Positions 9,062 to 19,348 of a stretch of 64,000 nucleotides of DNA are shown one piece after another. This stretch comes from Stentor coeruleus (taxonomy: Eukaryota; Ciliophora; Heterotrichea; Heterotrichida; Stentoridae), in contig MPUH01000082.1 in the NCBI GenBank assembly GCA_001970955.1, positions 51,029 through 115,028 of the forward strand. Direction: 5' to 3'. Under the pieces are notes generated by a model. It saw only the letters and a list, made by a program, of their open reading frames with translations. It was not told the origin of the DNA and did not search any database. Within the stretch, counting starts at the first letter, position 1; every line of letters begins with the position of its first letter. A program made the position numbers and the translations under genes.

Positions 9062-11461
9062 ATGTATCCTAATCGCTATGCGTCCCAACAAAACCTTTCA
9101 AATGAAAAAATAGCAGAATTGGTAACCATTACTCAGAAGCAAACCTACCTGGAAAAGCAAATCCAGATAGAGTCCTTAGAACGAGAAAGAGAAGCTACAC
9201 TTCATTTATTAAACGATGTTCAAAAAACCCAACACGCTCATAGTCCAAGGCCTTCAAAAGAACGTTCAGCTTTATTAGAAGAAGCTCGTAGAAGGCAAAA
9301 AGAAAGAGCTCTTCTTGGTGATCAAAGCAACAAAGCGACAAAAAAGTACTTAGACGGTACTGAAGAAAAAGAACCGGCTTTAAGTCTTTCTAGATTTTCC
9401 GAAGATAAGAATCCAAGGTACATAAGCGAACGTGATTATAGTCTACCCGAACAAAAAAGTCAGCAAATTATTGAAAAACAACAGCCTATCGACAAAGACA
9501 TAAGAAAAAATCCTGACGAATCTTATGAATTCAAACTTTTCATCGACCAAGAATACATGCAACTAAAACAAGAACTTGAAAACCTCCGCAAAGGTCCTAA
9601 AACCATAGAAACTATTCAGAAAAAACCTTTTAAAACTACTCCAGTATCAAAAAGCTATAAAAAAGAACCAGAAGTTTTAACTCAATTTAAAGAAAAACCA
9701 ACTAGAGATATTGAAATAATTGAAGATAATTATGTTGTATCCAAACCTCAAAGGGAATGCGAAATCAAAACAACCCCACCTCCTAATAATCCTCGTAAGA
9801 CTGAAGAGATTATCGTTAAGCCACAAAATAAAGCTAAAATGTTTAAAGTTGAGAGTTCAAGTATGGATATTGTCCCTGAGGCTTCTAGAAAAAGTCCTAT
9901 AGGGAATACAAGAAAAAGTCAAGATATAGAGACAAGTAAAAATAGTGTTAAAAAAAAAGATGTTCCTGAAATGTCGATTCAATTACAAAACTCTAATTTG
10001 AATATAGCAGCTATTGAACCTGTCAATAATCCTATGAATACTTTTGATACTCCACTTAGTATGACATCATCAGATTTTGCCCCTAAACCTGGACCAAATA
10101 GAGCATCGTGGAATTTAGAAACTCCATATCAGTCACAGCCGGTGAATATGTGGAATAATAATTATAACCAATATAATCCTTATCCATACCCTTATCCTAC
10201 AACTCAAGTATATCCTTCTGCACCATATTATCAGCAACCACCAGTAGCTTATAATTATCCTTATAACTATACAGAAAATAGATATCAATATGCTAACCCT
10301 TATAATGCACCTCCACAATATTATTCTACTAATGAATACCCTAATCAAAACTATAACCCAAACCCAAATTATAATCAATATCAGAATCCTAATCCTAATA
10401 TGAATTCTAGTTATAATATGAATCCTAATCCTAATGCGAATTCTAGTCATAATATGAATCTTAGTCCTAATGTGAATCCTAATGCTAATCTAAATACTAA
10501 TTTGAATACTAGTATAAATTCAAGTATAGTGATTAATCCAAATGAAATTTCAAGAAGTGTTGAATCTCCTTGTCAAAGAACTGAAAATATACTAAGAAAA
10601 ATCAATGCTAATAATGAACTTCTTCAACAGACTGATATTTTTGACGATGAAGATGAGGGTGAGATTATTAATAAAGAGTATAAAGACCCTGGTAATCGAA
10701 CTCTTCAAGCTGAAGAGGTTGTAAAGCCTGTACGAAAAGCTGTCTGGGCTAAATCACAAGTCGAAAAAGACTCTGATAATTTTCCAATAAAAAAAGCAGA
10801 AAGTGAGAAATCCGAAACCAAAGATCCAAGTTTCCAAGCTTTTGAGGATGAAGATGAACCAATAGAAAATCAAGACTCATCCCATATAAAAAAATCTCCT
10901 ACAAGAAAAACTTCACCAAAAATCCAATCGCCTCCAATAGAAAATATTTCAGAGCCACCAATAGAAATAAAAAAACCAGTACTCTTAGAATTTGGCTCAA
11001 GTCCAAACAAAAGCTTAGCTGAAATGTTTAAAGAAAAAAACAAGAATTTTGTTAGTCAATTAAATATAAGAGATCAGCAAGCTATAAGACAAGATCATAA
11101 ACAAAAAACCAAAGAAGAACTTTTGGAAATAAGGAAAAATTTGGTAAAAGCTCCAAAAATAGACCAGAAAAAATCAGATGTTATTGAAATACAAATAGAA
11201 GAAAAGAAATCTAATAAAGAACCTAGTTCGGCTTTAATGGAAAGGTTAGCAACAGGACAAAGAGTTAAGGTTACTAAAGAAGAAATGAGGAAACTTAATA
11301 AGAAAAACTATCAAATGCTGCCTGAGGTTAGAAAAAAACAGGAAGAAGATCAGAAAAGATTAGAAAAACAACAGAGGATACAAAAAGCTAAAGAATTTGA
11401 AAGAGTTAGAGTAACCCAAACTAAACAAGATAAGAGACCTAAACCTAGTATTGAAAATTAA
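9062..11461 (+). CDS. Large disordered coiled-coil protein with Asn/Pro/Tyr-rich middle (hypothetical)
   Basis: Intact 799-residue ORF. The N-terminal 100 residues form a charged helix (LEEARRRQKERALL). Residues about 350-480 are low complexity, rich in Asn, Pro and Tyr with NPNPN and NMNPNPN repeats. An acidic patch (DDEDEGEI) lies near residue 530. The C-terminus has a conserved-looking helical module (LMERLATGQRVKVTKEEM, then NYQMLPEVRKKQEEDQKR), which recalls short motifs in centrosome and cilium proteins, though I cannot name the family. No transmembrane segment. Overall a structural or scaffold protein by inference. Confidence 0.75.
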   Translation: MYPNRYASQQNLSNEKIAELVTITQKQTYLEKQIQIESLEREREATLHLLNDVQKTQHAHSPRPSKERSALLEEARRRQKERALLGDQSNKATKKYLDGTEEKEPALSLSRFSEDKNPRYISERDYSLPEQKSQQIIEKQQPIDKDIRKNPDESYEFKLFIDQEYMQLKQELENLRKGPKTIETIQKKPFKTTPVSKSYKKEPEVLTQFKEKPTRDIEIIEDNYVVSKPQRECEIKTTPPPNNPRKTEEIIVKPQNKAKMFKVESSSMDIVPEASRKSPIGNTRKSQDIETSKNSVKKKDVPEMSIQLQNSNLNIAAIEPVNNPMNTFDTPLSMTSSDFAPKPGPNRASWNLETPYQSQPVNMWNNNYNQYNPYPYPYPTTQVYPSAPYYQQPPVAYNYPYNYTENRYQYANPYNAPPQYYSTNEYPNQNYNPNPNYNQYQNPNPNMNSSYNMNPNPNANSSHNMNLSPNVNPNANLNTNLNTSINSSIVINPNEISRSVESPCQRTENILRKINANNELLQQTDIFDDEDEGEIINKEYKDPGNRTLQAEEVVKPVRKAVWAKSQVEKDSDNFPIKKAESEKSETKDPSFQAFEDEDEPIENQDSSHIKKSPTRKTSPKIQSPPIENISEPPIEIKKPVLLEFGSSPNKSLAEMFKEKNKNFVSQLNIRDQQAIRQDHKQKTKEELLEIRKNLVKAPKIDQKKSDVIEIQIEEKKSNKEPSSALMERLATGQRVKVTKEEMRKLNKKNYQMLPEVRKKQEEDQKRLEKQQRIQKAKEFERVRVTQTKQDKRPKPSIEN

Positions 11462-11947
11462 GTTTTTAATTAATTATTTCTAAATATTGTCGAAAGGTTT
11501 TGATGATAAGTTTAGGATAAGATCCTGGAATAAATTTTTTTTTTTGGGAATGTGAGAAAAATTGTTGTGGATGATCAAATACTATTATAATGATTAGTAT
11601 GAGTAAAAATTTGAATTGGCTTTTTTTGTGAAGAATTGAATTGATAATGATGTTTTTGTGTTTTTTAATTAAAAAAAATATTTGGTTTATGAATTTATAG
11701 TGTTAAGTAATTTAAATGTTTATAAATATATACCACAATTATTTACATGACTGAACTTGAATATATTATTAAAAACTTTAAAATAATCATTCTAAAAAAA
11801 CCACTAATAAAAATCATCTATCAAAAGCATTTCCAATCCTTACCAAGTAGTTTTTATAAGTAAAATCTACACTTAAAATCCCATAATATTTACACAAAAG
11901 CAAAATATTCTATTATATCAAATATCTACATTTATAATTAAATCCTT
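11462..11947. other. Convergent 3' intergenic spacer
   Basis: Lies between two convergent genes; T-rich on one half and A-rich on the other. No feature recognised. Confidence 0.6.
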
Positions 11948-14900
11948 TTAATTGTCTTTCATAGAAATATTTTCTAATGTCTGCCTTATAATAGGATTTT
12001 TATTACCAATTTCTTTCAGTGAATATGGCGAAACACATAAACTATGACTTATATCTTTAGTTTTATATATACCAACCAATTGATCAGCAACTTCAAACAT
12101 TTGATACCTAAGAGAGACAACAATAAACTGAGCATTTTTTGTCTCCCCTTTAATATAATTAGCAATAACAGAAACATTTTGGAAATCTAATGCTGCATCT
12201 ACTTCATCCATAACATATAAAGAATTTGGTTTATAATGATGAAGAGCAAAAACTAAAGCAAGCGAACTTAAAGTTTTCTCACCACCAGAAAGATTCGCCA
12301 TTTTTTGCCAGTTTTTCGATGGAGGTCGGACTGTGAAAATTATCCCTTCAGCAAATGGGTCTGTAGAATCAGCGAATTCTAGTTCAGCACCCCCACCTCT
12401 AGTTAATAAACAATACATTTCTCTAAGCTTTAAAGATATTTCTCTAATCCCTTTAGTAAATTCATTAAACCTTTTGTTTTTGTATTCAATATACAAGTTT
12501 TTCAGAGTATTTTCATGTTGTTTGGCTTCGGAAAGATTTTTTTCTTTTTGGGTTTTGTCATCTAGTCTGTTTTTGTACTCTTGGATTATATTAAGATTTG
12601 GCCTATCTGTTGATAGCTCGTCATCGATAAGCTTTTCGATTTCTCCTATTATTTGGATTTTGTCAATCATTTCGTTTAGTTCAGCTTCTGTAGCTTCCCA
12701 GTCAACAGGGCGAAACAGGTTTTTTCTTTCTTCTGCAAAAAGATTTTTCTTACTTTGGTGCTCTGGATTTGTTGGCTCATTATTCTCAATAGCAATCCCG
12801 TCAAAAATCGACAAATAATCTTTTTCCATATTCCTAAAATCCTCAATTGTATGCTCCAACCTTATCTGCCACTTCTGAACTTCAACTTTCAAATCTTTCA
12901 TCTCACTACACAACTGCCTTTTTTTTAGTTCAGCTTCATTTTTTGCTGTCAAAATACTATCAAACTCCTTAGCAATTTCCTTTTTCTGAATCTCCAACTC
13001 TTTAATCATCTTCTCTTGTTCATTTTCTTTTTTTAAATAATCTTCCATTTCTAATAATTTTTCCTTAGCCAATTCACTATATTTTTCCTTTTCTTTTTTC
13101 AAATCTTCCTGTTTTTTCAGTAAATCTTCTAATTCTCCAATATCTTTTTCAAGCTGTTTTGAGTACTTTTCCAAATCCTTTTGCCTTTGTAACAACCCTG
13201 CCTGAACTTTAGATAACTCTTTTTCAGCAATTTCTTCTTCAGTATTTAATTTTCTAACATCGTCTTTAAGTTTTTTAAACTCAACCCCTGCAGTTTCTTC
13301 AATTTTAGCATCAATTTCATTTATAGCCATATCTTTTTGCCTTATAATTATCTCAGTTTTTTTTAAACTCTGAATAATTTTCTCTATAATACACTGAAGT
13401 TTAGAAATCAACAACTGCATATCAGGTATTGATCTTTCATTAAGACTATCAAGCCTTGAATTCATAGCTTTTAACCTATCTTTAAGTGAATTTATATTGA
13501 TTTCTAATACATTTATTTTTTGCCTTAATTCTCTATCTTTATTTTTCAAATCATTAACTTCATTTTCTAATGTATTTCTTTCAATATTAATATTCTCAAG
13601 ATCATCCTGATGTTCTTTATATATTTTTTTTAATCCTTGTATATCAACTTCTAAATAAGTATTTGTCTGGCCAATAAGTTTCATTTTCCCTCTTGTAGGA
13701 TTAGCAAAACCCCTCATTTCTCCACTAGGGTTTATAATATCCCCATCTTTAGTAACAACTTTATATCTATTTTCCCCTAAAGCAATCCTCCTAGCATCTT
13801 CAATATTTTGTGTAAAAAGCGTATCTCCAAACATATGATAAAAAGCATATTTAAACTTAGGATCTGATATACGGATTTGATCAAACAATCTTTCTACTCT
13901 CTTATCAGGTGTTTGAAAATTCTCAATATTCCTATCAGTATTTTTTAGTTTTTCTAATACAATTATATTAACTTTTCCTAAGTTTTTTTCTCTAACAAAA
14001 TTTATCAAATCGTTACCATTTGTCACAGTATCAACAACTATATAATCTAAACCTGGTATACCTGAAGATACAGCAATATCATATATAGAATTTATAACCC
14101 CAAGATCTCCTAATCTTCCATATACCCCAATTAATTTTTTCTCAATTTTAGCCCTAAGGATTTCACTTAATTGGCTTTTATTATTTAAAGTTTTTTTTTC
14201 TTCTCGTTCATATGCTGTGATTTTATCCCCAATAACCATAAGGGTTTTATTTTTTTCTAAAGCCAAATTTTTTAGTTGAATAATTTTAGCTTGTTTATCA
14301 TTTATATATAAATATTGTTTAAGAATTTCATAAGATTCATTAAGTTGGCTTTGGGTATTAGAAATTGTGTTTTCTAAATTGGATATGTTTTGGGATACTT
14401 GAACTTTATCGGTATCACTTGATTTTATTTCGTTTTCAAGTTCTGAGATTTCATTAATTTTTGAGTCTTTTTCGGTATTTAGTTTTGCCATTTCTCTTTT
14501 TATTGGTGCTCTTTCGGATTCTAAAATTTTTTTTTTTGCTTGAAGATCTTGGGTTATAAGTTCGATTTCTGATGCTTTTTGATTGAATATTTGCTCTTTG
14601 GAGATTCGAAGGTTTTTTATTTGGTTTAGGATTTCAGATTTTTGTGGGACAATATTTTTATAGTTTTCAATGTCGGATGATATGTCGTTACAACGTCTTG
14701 TGTTGGATTCTTTTTCACTTTCAAGGGTTTTTATGGTGCTTTTTAGGAGTTTTAGGTCTTCACAAGCAGTTTGATCTTTTTGCATGTATGATTTTATAGA
14801 GTTTTCTATAGAGAGTTTCTCTTGGCGGATTTTCATAAGCTCTCTAGCTTTTTGCTCGTAGTCAGCAATTGCTAATTCGTTCGCTTTTCGCTTTTGGTTG

Positions 14901-15754
14901 AAAAATTCTTCGAGGTCAGCTAGTTTTTTTTCTTGTTCCAAAATTTTTTCAGCGATTTTTTCAGAGTTGAAAATTCTTTTTTGCTTTTCTAGACGACATT
15001 TTAGACATTTAAAGCTGTAAGATTCTTTTTCAGTATCAATATATCTAATAGCTTCTCTCATTGGACCTTCAAGCTGATCACATACTTTTTTTGCTTCTTC
15101 AAACCTAAGTTTTTTCGATGTAATTTCATCAATAATTTCTTCAAGTTCTTTTTCAGCTTTTTCAATATCAGCAACATATTTATCAGTTCCAATAATTTCT
15201 TCTAAATATTCTAATAACCCAATTTTATTATCGTCACCAGGTGGAGCTTTGGGACTCATTGTTGCTATTTGTTCAACTTCACCTTGAAGAATAAGAAATC
15301 TGTTATGCTCAAGGTCTATTCCTCTATTCTTTAAAGTATTAGTTACTTCTTCATATGTTGATGAACTGTTATTTAATCGATATTCTGATGTGTTATTTTT
15401 TCTTACTATACGAGTCAAAATTAATTTAGAATTAGAGACAACTTCAAAACCTTCATTTTCAGTGTCTATTATATTCTGAAAATATACTTCAACACTAGCT
15501 TCAGAAACATTTGGATATGTGTTTGAATGATGAATTAACTCAGAAAGCCTTTTTAAACGCATTTTCCTCGCACGTTTACCAAAGGCAAAAAGTAAAGATT
15601 CTAAAAGATTTGATTTACCTGATCCATTCGGTCCAACAACTGAAGTTAAAGATTTGTGGAAAGGACCAATAATTTTTTCCCCTGCATAAGATTTAAAATT
15701 CTTAATTATCACTTTTTCAATGATGAGTCTTCCTTGAAGTTTATCGACTTCCAT
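11948..15754 (-). CDS. SMC4: Condensin subunit SMC4
   Basis: About 1268 residues, normal for SMC4. Walker A (GPNGSGKSN) at residues 41-49, a long coiled coil, the hinge at about 530-700 (GVYGRLGDLG, GLDYIVVDT), a second coiled coil, the ABC signature LSGGEKTLSSLALVFALHH near 1160 and Walker B YVMDEVDAALD near 1183. SMC4-specific features include FGKRARKMR followed by LSELIHHS, and HNRFLILQGEVEQIA. With SMC2 it forms the condensin core that compacts chromosomes, in a ciliate mainly micronuclear. The start is the Met at 15754; codons further upstream run through the assembly join at 15815 and repeat themselves, so they are artefactual. Divergent from the gene at 15896. Confidence 0.95.
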   Translation of the reverse strand: MEVDKLQGRLIIEKVIIKNFKSYAGEKIIGPFHKSLTSVVGPNGSGKSNLLESLLFAFGKRARKMRLKRLSELIHHSNTYPNVSEASVEVYFQNIIDTENEGFEVVSNSKLILTRIVRKNNTSEYRLNNSSSTYEEVTNTLKNRGIDLEHNRFLILQGEVEQIATMSPKAPPGDDNKIGLLEYLEEIIGTDKYVADIEKAEKELEEIIDEITSKKLRFEEAKKVCDQLEGPMREAIRYIDTEKESYSFKCLKCRLEKQKRIFNSEKIAEKILEQEKKLADLEEFFNQKRKANELAIADYEQKARELMKIRQEKLSIENSIKSYMQKDQTACEDLKLLKSTIKTLESEKESNTRRCNDISSDIENYKNIVPQKSEILNQIKNLRISKEQIFNQKASEIELITQDLQAKKKILESERAPIKREMAKLNTEKDSKINEISELENEIKSSDTDKVQVSQNISNLENTISNTQSQLNESYEILKQYLYINDKQAKIIQLKNLALEKNKTLMVIGDKITAYEREEKKTLNNKSQLSEILRAKIEKKLIGVYGRLGDLGVINSIYDIAVSSGIPGLDYIVVDTVTNGNDLINFVREKNLGKVNIIVLEKLKNTDRNIENFQTPDKRVERLFDQIRISDPKFKYAFYHMFGDTLFTQNIEDARRIALGENRYKVVTKDGDIINPSGEMRGFANPTRGKMKLIGQTNTYLEVDIQGLKKIYKEHQDDLENINIERNTLENEVNDLKNKDRELRQKINVLEININSLKDRLKAMNSRLDSLNERSIPDMQLLISKLQCIIEKIIQSLKKTEIIIRQKDMAINEIDAKIEETAGVEFKKLKDDVRKLNTEEEIAEKELSKVQAGLLQRQKDLEKYSKQLEKDIGELEDLLKKQEDLKKEKEKYSELAKEKLLEMEDYLKKENEQEKMIKELEIQKKEIAKEFDSILTAKNEAELKKRQLCSEMKDLKVEVQKWQIRLEHTIEDFRNMEKDYLSIFDGIAIENNEPTNPEHQSKKNLFAEERKNLFRPVDWEATEAELNEMIDKIQIIGEIEKLIDDELSTDRPNLNIIQEYKNRLDDKTQKEKNLSEAKQHENTLKNLYIEYKNKRFNEFTKGIREISLKLREMYCLLTRGGGAELEFADSTDPFAEGIIFTVRPPSKNWQKMANLSGGEKTLSSLALVFALHHYKPNSLYVMDEVDAALDFQNVSVIANYIKGETKNAQFIVVSLRYQMFEVADQLVGIYKTKDISHSLCVSPYSLKEIGNKNPIIRQTLENISMKDN

Positions 15755-15773
15755 CTGTTTTATATTCGAATTG

Positions 15774-15842
15774 TACCTTACCCCCCAAGAGAAAAAAAAA
15801 TTTACATGATAATTNTACCTTACCCCCCAAGAGAAAAAAAAA
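15774..15842. repeat. Contig-join artefact: 27-bp duplicate around N at 15815
   Basis: TACCTTACCCCCCAAGAG plus nine A occurs at 15774-15800 and again at 15816-15842. It lies in the divergent promoter between SMC4 and the coiled-coil gene, so the real spacer is shorter than it appears. Confidence 0.85.
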
Positions 15843-15895
15843 CTCATATAATCTTATAAAAATATACCATACTTGAATGATTAATAATAATCATA

Positions 15896-16762
15896 ATGGA
15901 ACCAGCAGCCAAAGTTGAAAATATAACTTCACAAGAAACTATTGAAAGCCTAACAAAAGAAATGTAAAACTCACACAGAGCTGAATTAGAAACCCAGCGA
16001 AAATCTTTAGAAGCAGCTGAAAAAATTCTAGAAGCCGGAAAGACCAACAAGAGAATAGAAAAGCTCAAATCTCAGCTTTCTGAGAAAAGGAAACAAGAAA
16101 AACAAAGCAAAATGCTCCAAGATAAAAAAACCTTAGACGAGGCCCATTCAGCTGAAATAACAAACTTTAACTCAATTTGGCTTGAAAAGAAAAATAAACT
16201 CATGGAAGATCTACAGAAAGAAGAAGAAAAAATAAAAAATAAGCAAAAAGAAGAAAAAGTTAAAACAAAAGAAGAATTACTTAAAACATTTCCTGAAAAA
16301 GCAAAACCTGATCCTAAATTCCTTCAATTAAAACAATTGAAATATGCTTTAATGAAATCTAAGCAATATGAAAAAGCTTATGAAGTCGAGCAACAAATGA
16401 AAGATAATGAAACGCAAAGACAACAGAAATGGGAAGATACTAAGAACGAGAAAATTACCCTTGAAATGGAGAAACTTGAAAAAGCTTTTAAAAAAGAGCT
16501 TGTGGGATTTAATAAAAAAAAGACTCTTGAACTTTTTGAGTTTGAAAGGAAAAAAAATATGGAATTCAATCATTTGAATAAAAGGTATACAAATACAGCA
16601 AGTGATATGGCTTTATCACAAAAAACATTAAAATATCGCTTATCAAGTATGCCAATAAAAGAGCCAAAAGTTAGATCAAAGGCTGCTAGTAATAAAACAG
16701 GGTCTACTAATATACGAAGTCCATCTAAAAATAGTAAGAATAATGATAGCATAGTTGAGTAA
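15896..16762 (+). CDS. Coiled-coil protein (hypothetical), two exons
   Basis: The ATG at 15896 opens a frame that meets TAA at 15971; removing the 15-nt intron 15964-15978 joins it in frame to the ORF ending at 16762, giving 283 residues. The protein is almost entirely Lys/Glu-rich coiled coil (about 15-230), with the segment DPKFLQLKQLKYALMKSKQY in the middle and a basic Ser-rich tail. No known domain. A cytoskeletal role is possible. It is followed after only 23 bases by the next gene on the same strand. Confidence 0.75.
15964..15978 (+). other. 15-nt spliceosomal intron
   Basis: GTAAAACTCACACAG; A at position 10. It contains the in-frame TAA; splicing gives KEI-AELETQ. Confidence 0.85.
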
Positions 16763-16785
16763 TTTAATATGGAACGGATATATAT

Positions 16786-17403
16786 ATGGGCTGCATAGAA
16801 GGGCGTGCAGATACTGAAGAGCAATTAAAAGAAGCTGAAGCTAATCTTGGATTTAAAGATCTTCCAGTTGATCTTATAAACACAACTATGAGAAAATATA
16901 GTTTTAGGAGTAAAATAAATCAGGCTCAGCTTGAGAGGATTAATTATCAGCTAAAACTTTCTATAGTCCCACCAAATTTTTATGTGCAAGCCTTTTTAAA
17001 TTCGTTAAGGAAGTCTGATGGAACTTTTAGTTTAAGAGAGTTTTTAGTATTAGGAGTTCTTTTAGGTAAAGGTTTGTCTGAAGAAAAAGCTAGTATTATG
17101 TATCAAATTTTTGACGAGATGCTTGAAGACTCAATTGAAAGAAATCGTTTGACTGGGGAAGTTTTTAAAACTATAAGCAAAATTAGTATTGAAATAACTC
17201 CTCATCTTATAAAACATAACAAAGAATATATCACAAAACTTTTAGAAAAACAATCTATGACAATTAAAAGTGTTATCAATAGATTTCCTGAAAATCTTAT
17301 AGTATGCAATGAAAAAGATTTTATAAAATATATGTGTTTTATTGAAAACGGTAATTTACTCACTACAAGTGGCTGGAGAGCTTATTCATTCACACTTCCT
17401 TAG
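16786..17403 (+). CDS. EF-hand-like protein with predicted N-myristoylation
   Basis: Intact 205-residue ORF beginning MGCIEG, which fits an N-myristoylation signal with an adjacent Cys that could be palmitoylated. Residues 50-130 look like a degenerate EF-hand pair (KSDGTFSLREFLVLGVLLGK, then YQIFDEMLEDSIERNRLTG), with too few acidic loop residues for confident Ca2+ binding. The C-terminal WRAYSFTLP ends at a TAG. Membrane-tethered regulator by inference. It starts 23 bases after the preceding gene on the same strand. Confidence 0.7.
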   Translation: MGCIEGRADTEEQLKEAEANLGFKDLPVDLINTTMRKYSFRSKINQAQLERINYQLKLSIVPPNFYVQAFLNSLRKSDGTFSLREFLVLGVLLGKGLSEEKASIMYQIFDEMLEDSIERNRLTGEVFKTISKISIEITPHLIKHNKEYITKLLEKQSMTIKSVINRFPENLIVCNEKDFIKYMCFIENGNLLTTSGWRAYSFTLP

Positions 17404-17568
17404 ATAGATAAAAATTAAATAAATTTAAACCATAAATTGTCTATTATAATCAAAACTTTATCAAATATTTTCCATATCTGTTTTTACAAATATTATAATA
17501 AAATTCCTATTAAATAATTCAAATATTTTTGTTACACTTAAGATAATAAAATATTATTAGCATATAAA

Positions 17569-19194
17569 ATGGACAGCATTTCACCGCAGTTCACTAACAG
17601 ACTTATAAATGTCTTTAGTATTCCTCCTGCACAACGAAGCCAAAATGATTTAGAAGAAATAATGAAGATAACTAAAGATATAAAATTCCTAAAGCATCTT
17701 TCCGAAGAAAGGACTTCAGATCGTGTCCATTGGGAATGTTGTAGAGTTATGACATTAGAAATTTTTAACCCAGGCGATGATGTTATAACTTTTGGTGAAC
17801 CTGGGGAAAAATACTACATAATAATCAAAGGGAAAGTTAGTATTTTAGTTCCGTCGATAAACCGTAAAAAAGGGCAGCCTACATTACAATCTCTTTCAAG
17901 GGTAATCAAAAGGCCACCTTCTCTAATAATTCCAAATATAAAACCAGAGCTTCAACCTGAAAGTAAAATAGAAAAAACTCCAAACATGTCAAAAGTTCAA
18001 TCAAATACCGACATCGGAAACACTGAGAATACAGAAGAAAGCCAAGACTTTAAAGAAATAAAAATACTTGAAGATGGGGATTCATTCGGAGAACTTGCTT
18101 TACTTAGTAACAAATCTAGATCAGCAACAGTAAAATGTAAGGAAATTTCATATTTTGCCGTTTTATCACAAAGAGATTATAAGAGGATACTAAGGACTGA
18201 TGCAGAAAAAGCGATACATGATAGGGTTGAGTTCTTAAAAAAACTTCCTATGTTTTATCAAGCTAATATAAAAACCTTGAGAAATCTAGCTTATATGATG
18301 ACTGAATGTACATTTAGAAAAAATCAGGTTTTGTATTATGAAGGATCAATTCCTGAATATATATGTTTTATAAAATCAGGAGAATTTAAATTGACTGTAA
18401 AAGAACAGGTTAATGCTACTGAAAGTTATAAAGGAACAGCAATACTTAAGTTAAAAATGATGAAAAAAGCAAGCAAGAAAGTTGACTTACAAGTTGTAGT
18501 CAAAGGAAAAGGGGAGATTTTTGGCCAAGAAGAACTTGCAAATGATCAGAATAAAAGAATCAGAACTTGTACTTGTGTGTCAACATTTGGGCAAGTATAT
18601 ATGGTTTATATTAATGTAGAAAATATTTAGGACGTCAAAAATCGCCCAGCATGCCAAATGATACTGAATTCCATTAAAGAAAAATATGAAATTGAAGGCC
18701 AACGTAACTCAGATCGAATAATTTCATTAAGAAATATAGAAAACCTCAAACAAAAATCTTCATCGAAAAAAACGAAAAAAGACTCATTTGGGGATATTCA
18801 AAACTACCTTAATAAAATGAATCAAAGAAATCATCCATTATATATGGTTACACCTCAATATCAAAAAGATAATATAAAAGATCAAATTGATGATAAGAAA
18901 AATAGTTTTTATCATAAACAAAGAAATGCTTCTGATAGTAATCTTTGTGTTGATTCTACAAGAAGTCTAAGAATGAGTTCAAGTAAATTTTCAATTATTA
19001 CAGGAAAAAATGGTATAAGTGGGAATTCTAATTGGATTAAAAATATTGTTAGAAAAAGTGGAATTACTGAACTTTTAAATGAGAATTATTTGGAGAAAAA
19101 TGATTTTCGTTTCAGGCCTGTGATAAACCATATAAGAAATAATACTTGTAGAGCTTCTTTAGGAGTGAATGGAATGGTTTTATTACTGAGTTAA
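17569..19194 (+). CDS. Protein with two cyclic-nucleotide-binding domains, two exons
   Basis: Removing the 15-nt intron at 18616-18630 joins frames 17569-18615 and 18631-19194 into a 536-residue protein. The first CNB domain starts near residue 62 (FNPGDDVITFGEPGEKYYIII), is split by a roughly 60-residue Ser/Pro-rich insertion, and ends with a good phosphate-binding cassette, FGELALLSNKSRSATV, with the Glu and Arg that contact the phosphate. A second CNB domain (FRKNQVLYYEGSIPEYICFI) lacks an equally clear cassette. There is no kinase, channel or PKA docking domain. It probably senses cAMP or cGMP in ciliary or cortical signalling. The tail is basic and disordered. Confidence 0.85.
18616..18630 (+). 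other. 15-nt spliceosomal intron
   Basis: GTAGAAAATATTTAG; A at position 10; ends in an in-frame TAG. Splicing gives VYIN-DVKNRP. Confidence 0.8.
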
Positions 19195-19348
19195 TTAGCA
19201 GCTAATAATTATTATATTAGTGGATTTTGATGTTAGATATTAGTATAATATTTAGAGTATTTATTTATAAAAAGAGATGGATAATGAAGTTAAATATTAT
19301 AGATATGAAATTCTGGTGATTATGAAAAAATATATTTCTTAATACGAA

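Noticed and set aside
12333-12818. Plus-strand ORF of 161 codons inside SMC4
   Set aside because: Antisense shadow of a conserved coiled-coil/ATPase region.
15755-15847. N-terminal extension of SMC4 (repeated FFFSWGVR)
   Set aside because: It translates the duplicated sequence around the N at 15815, and the family start fits the Met at 15754.
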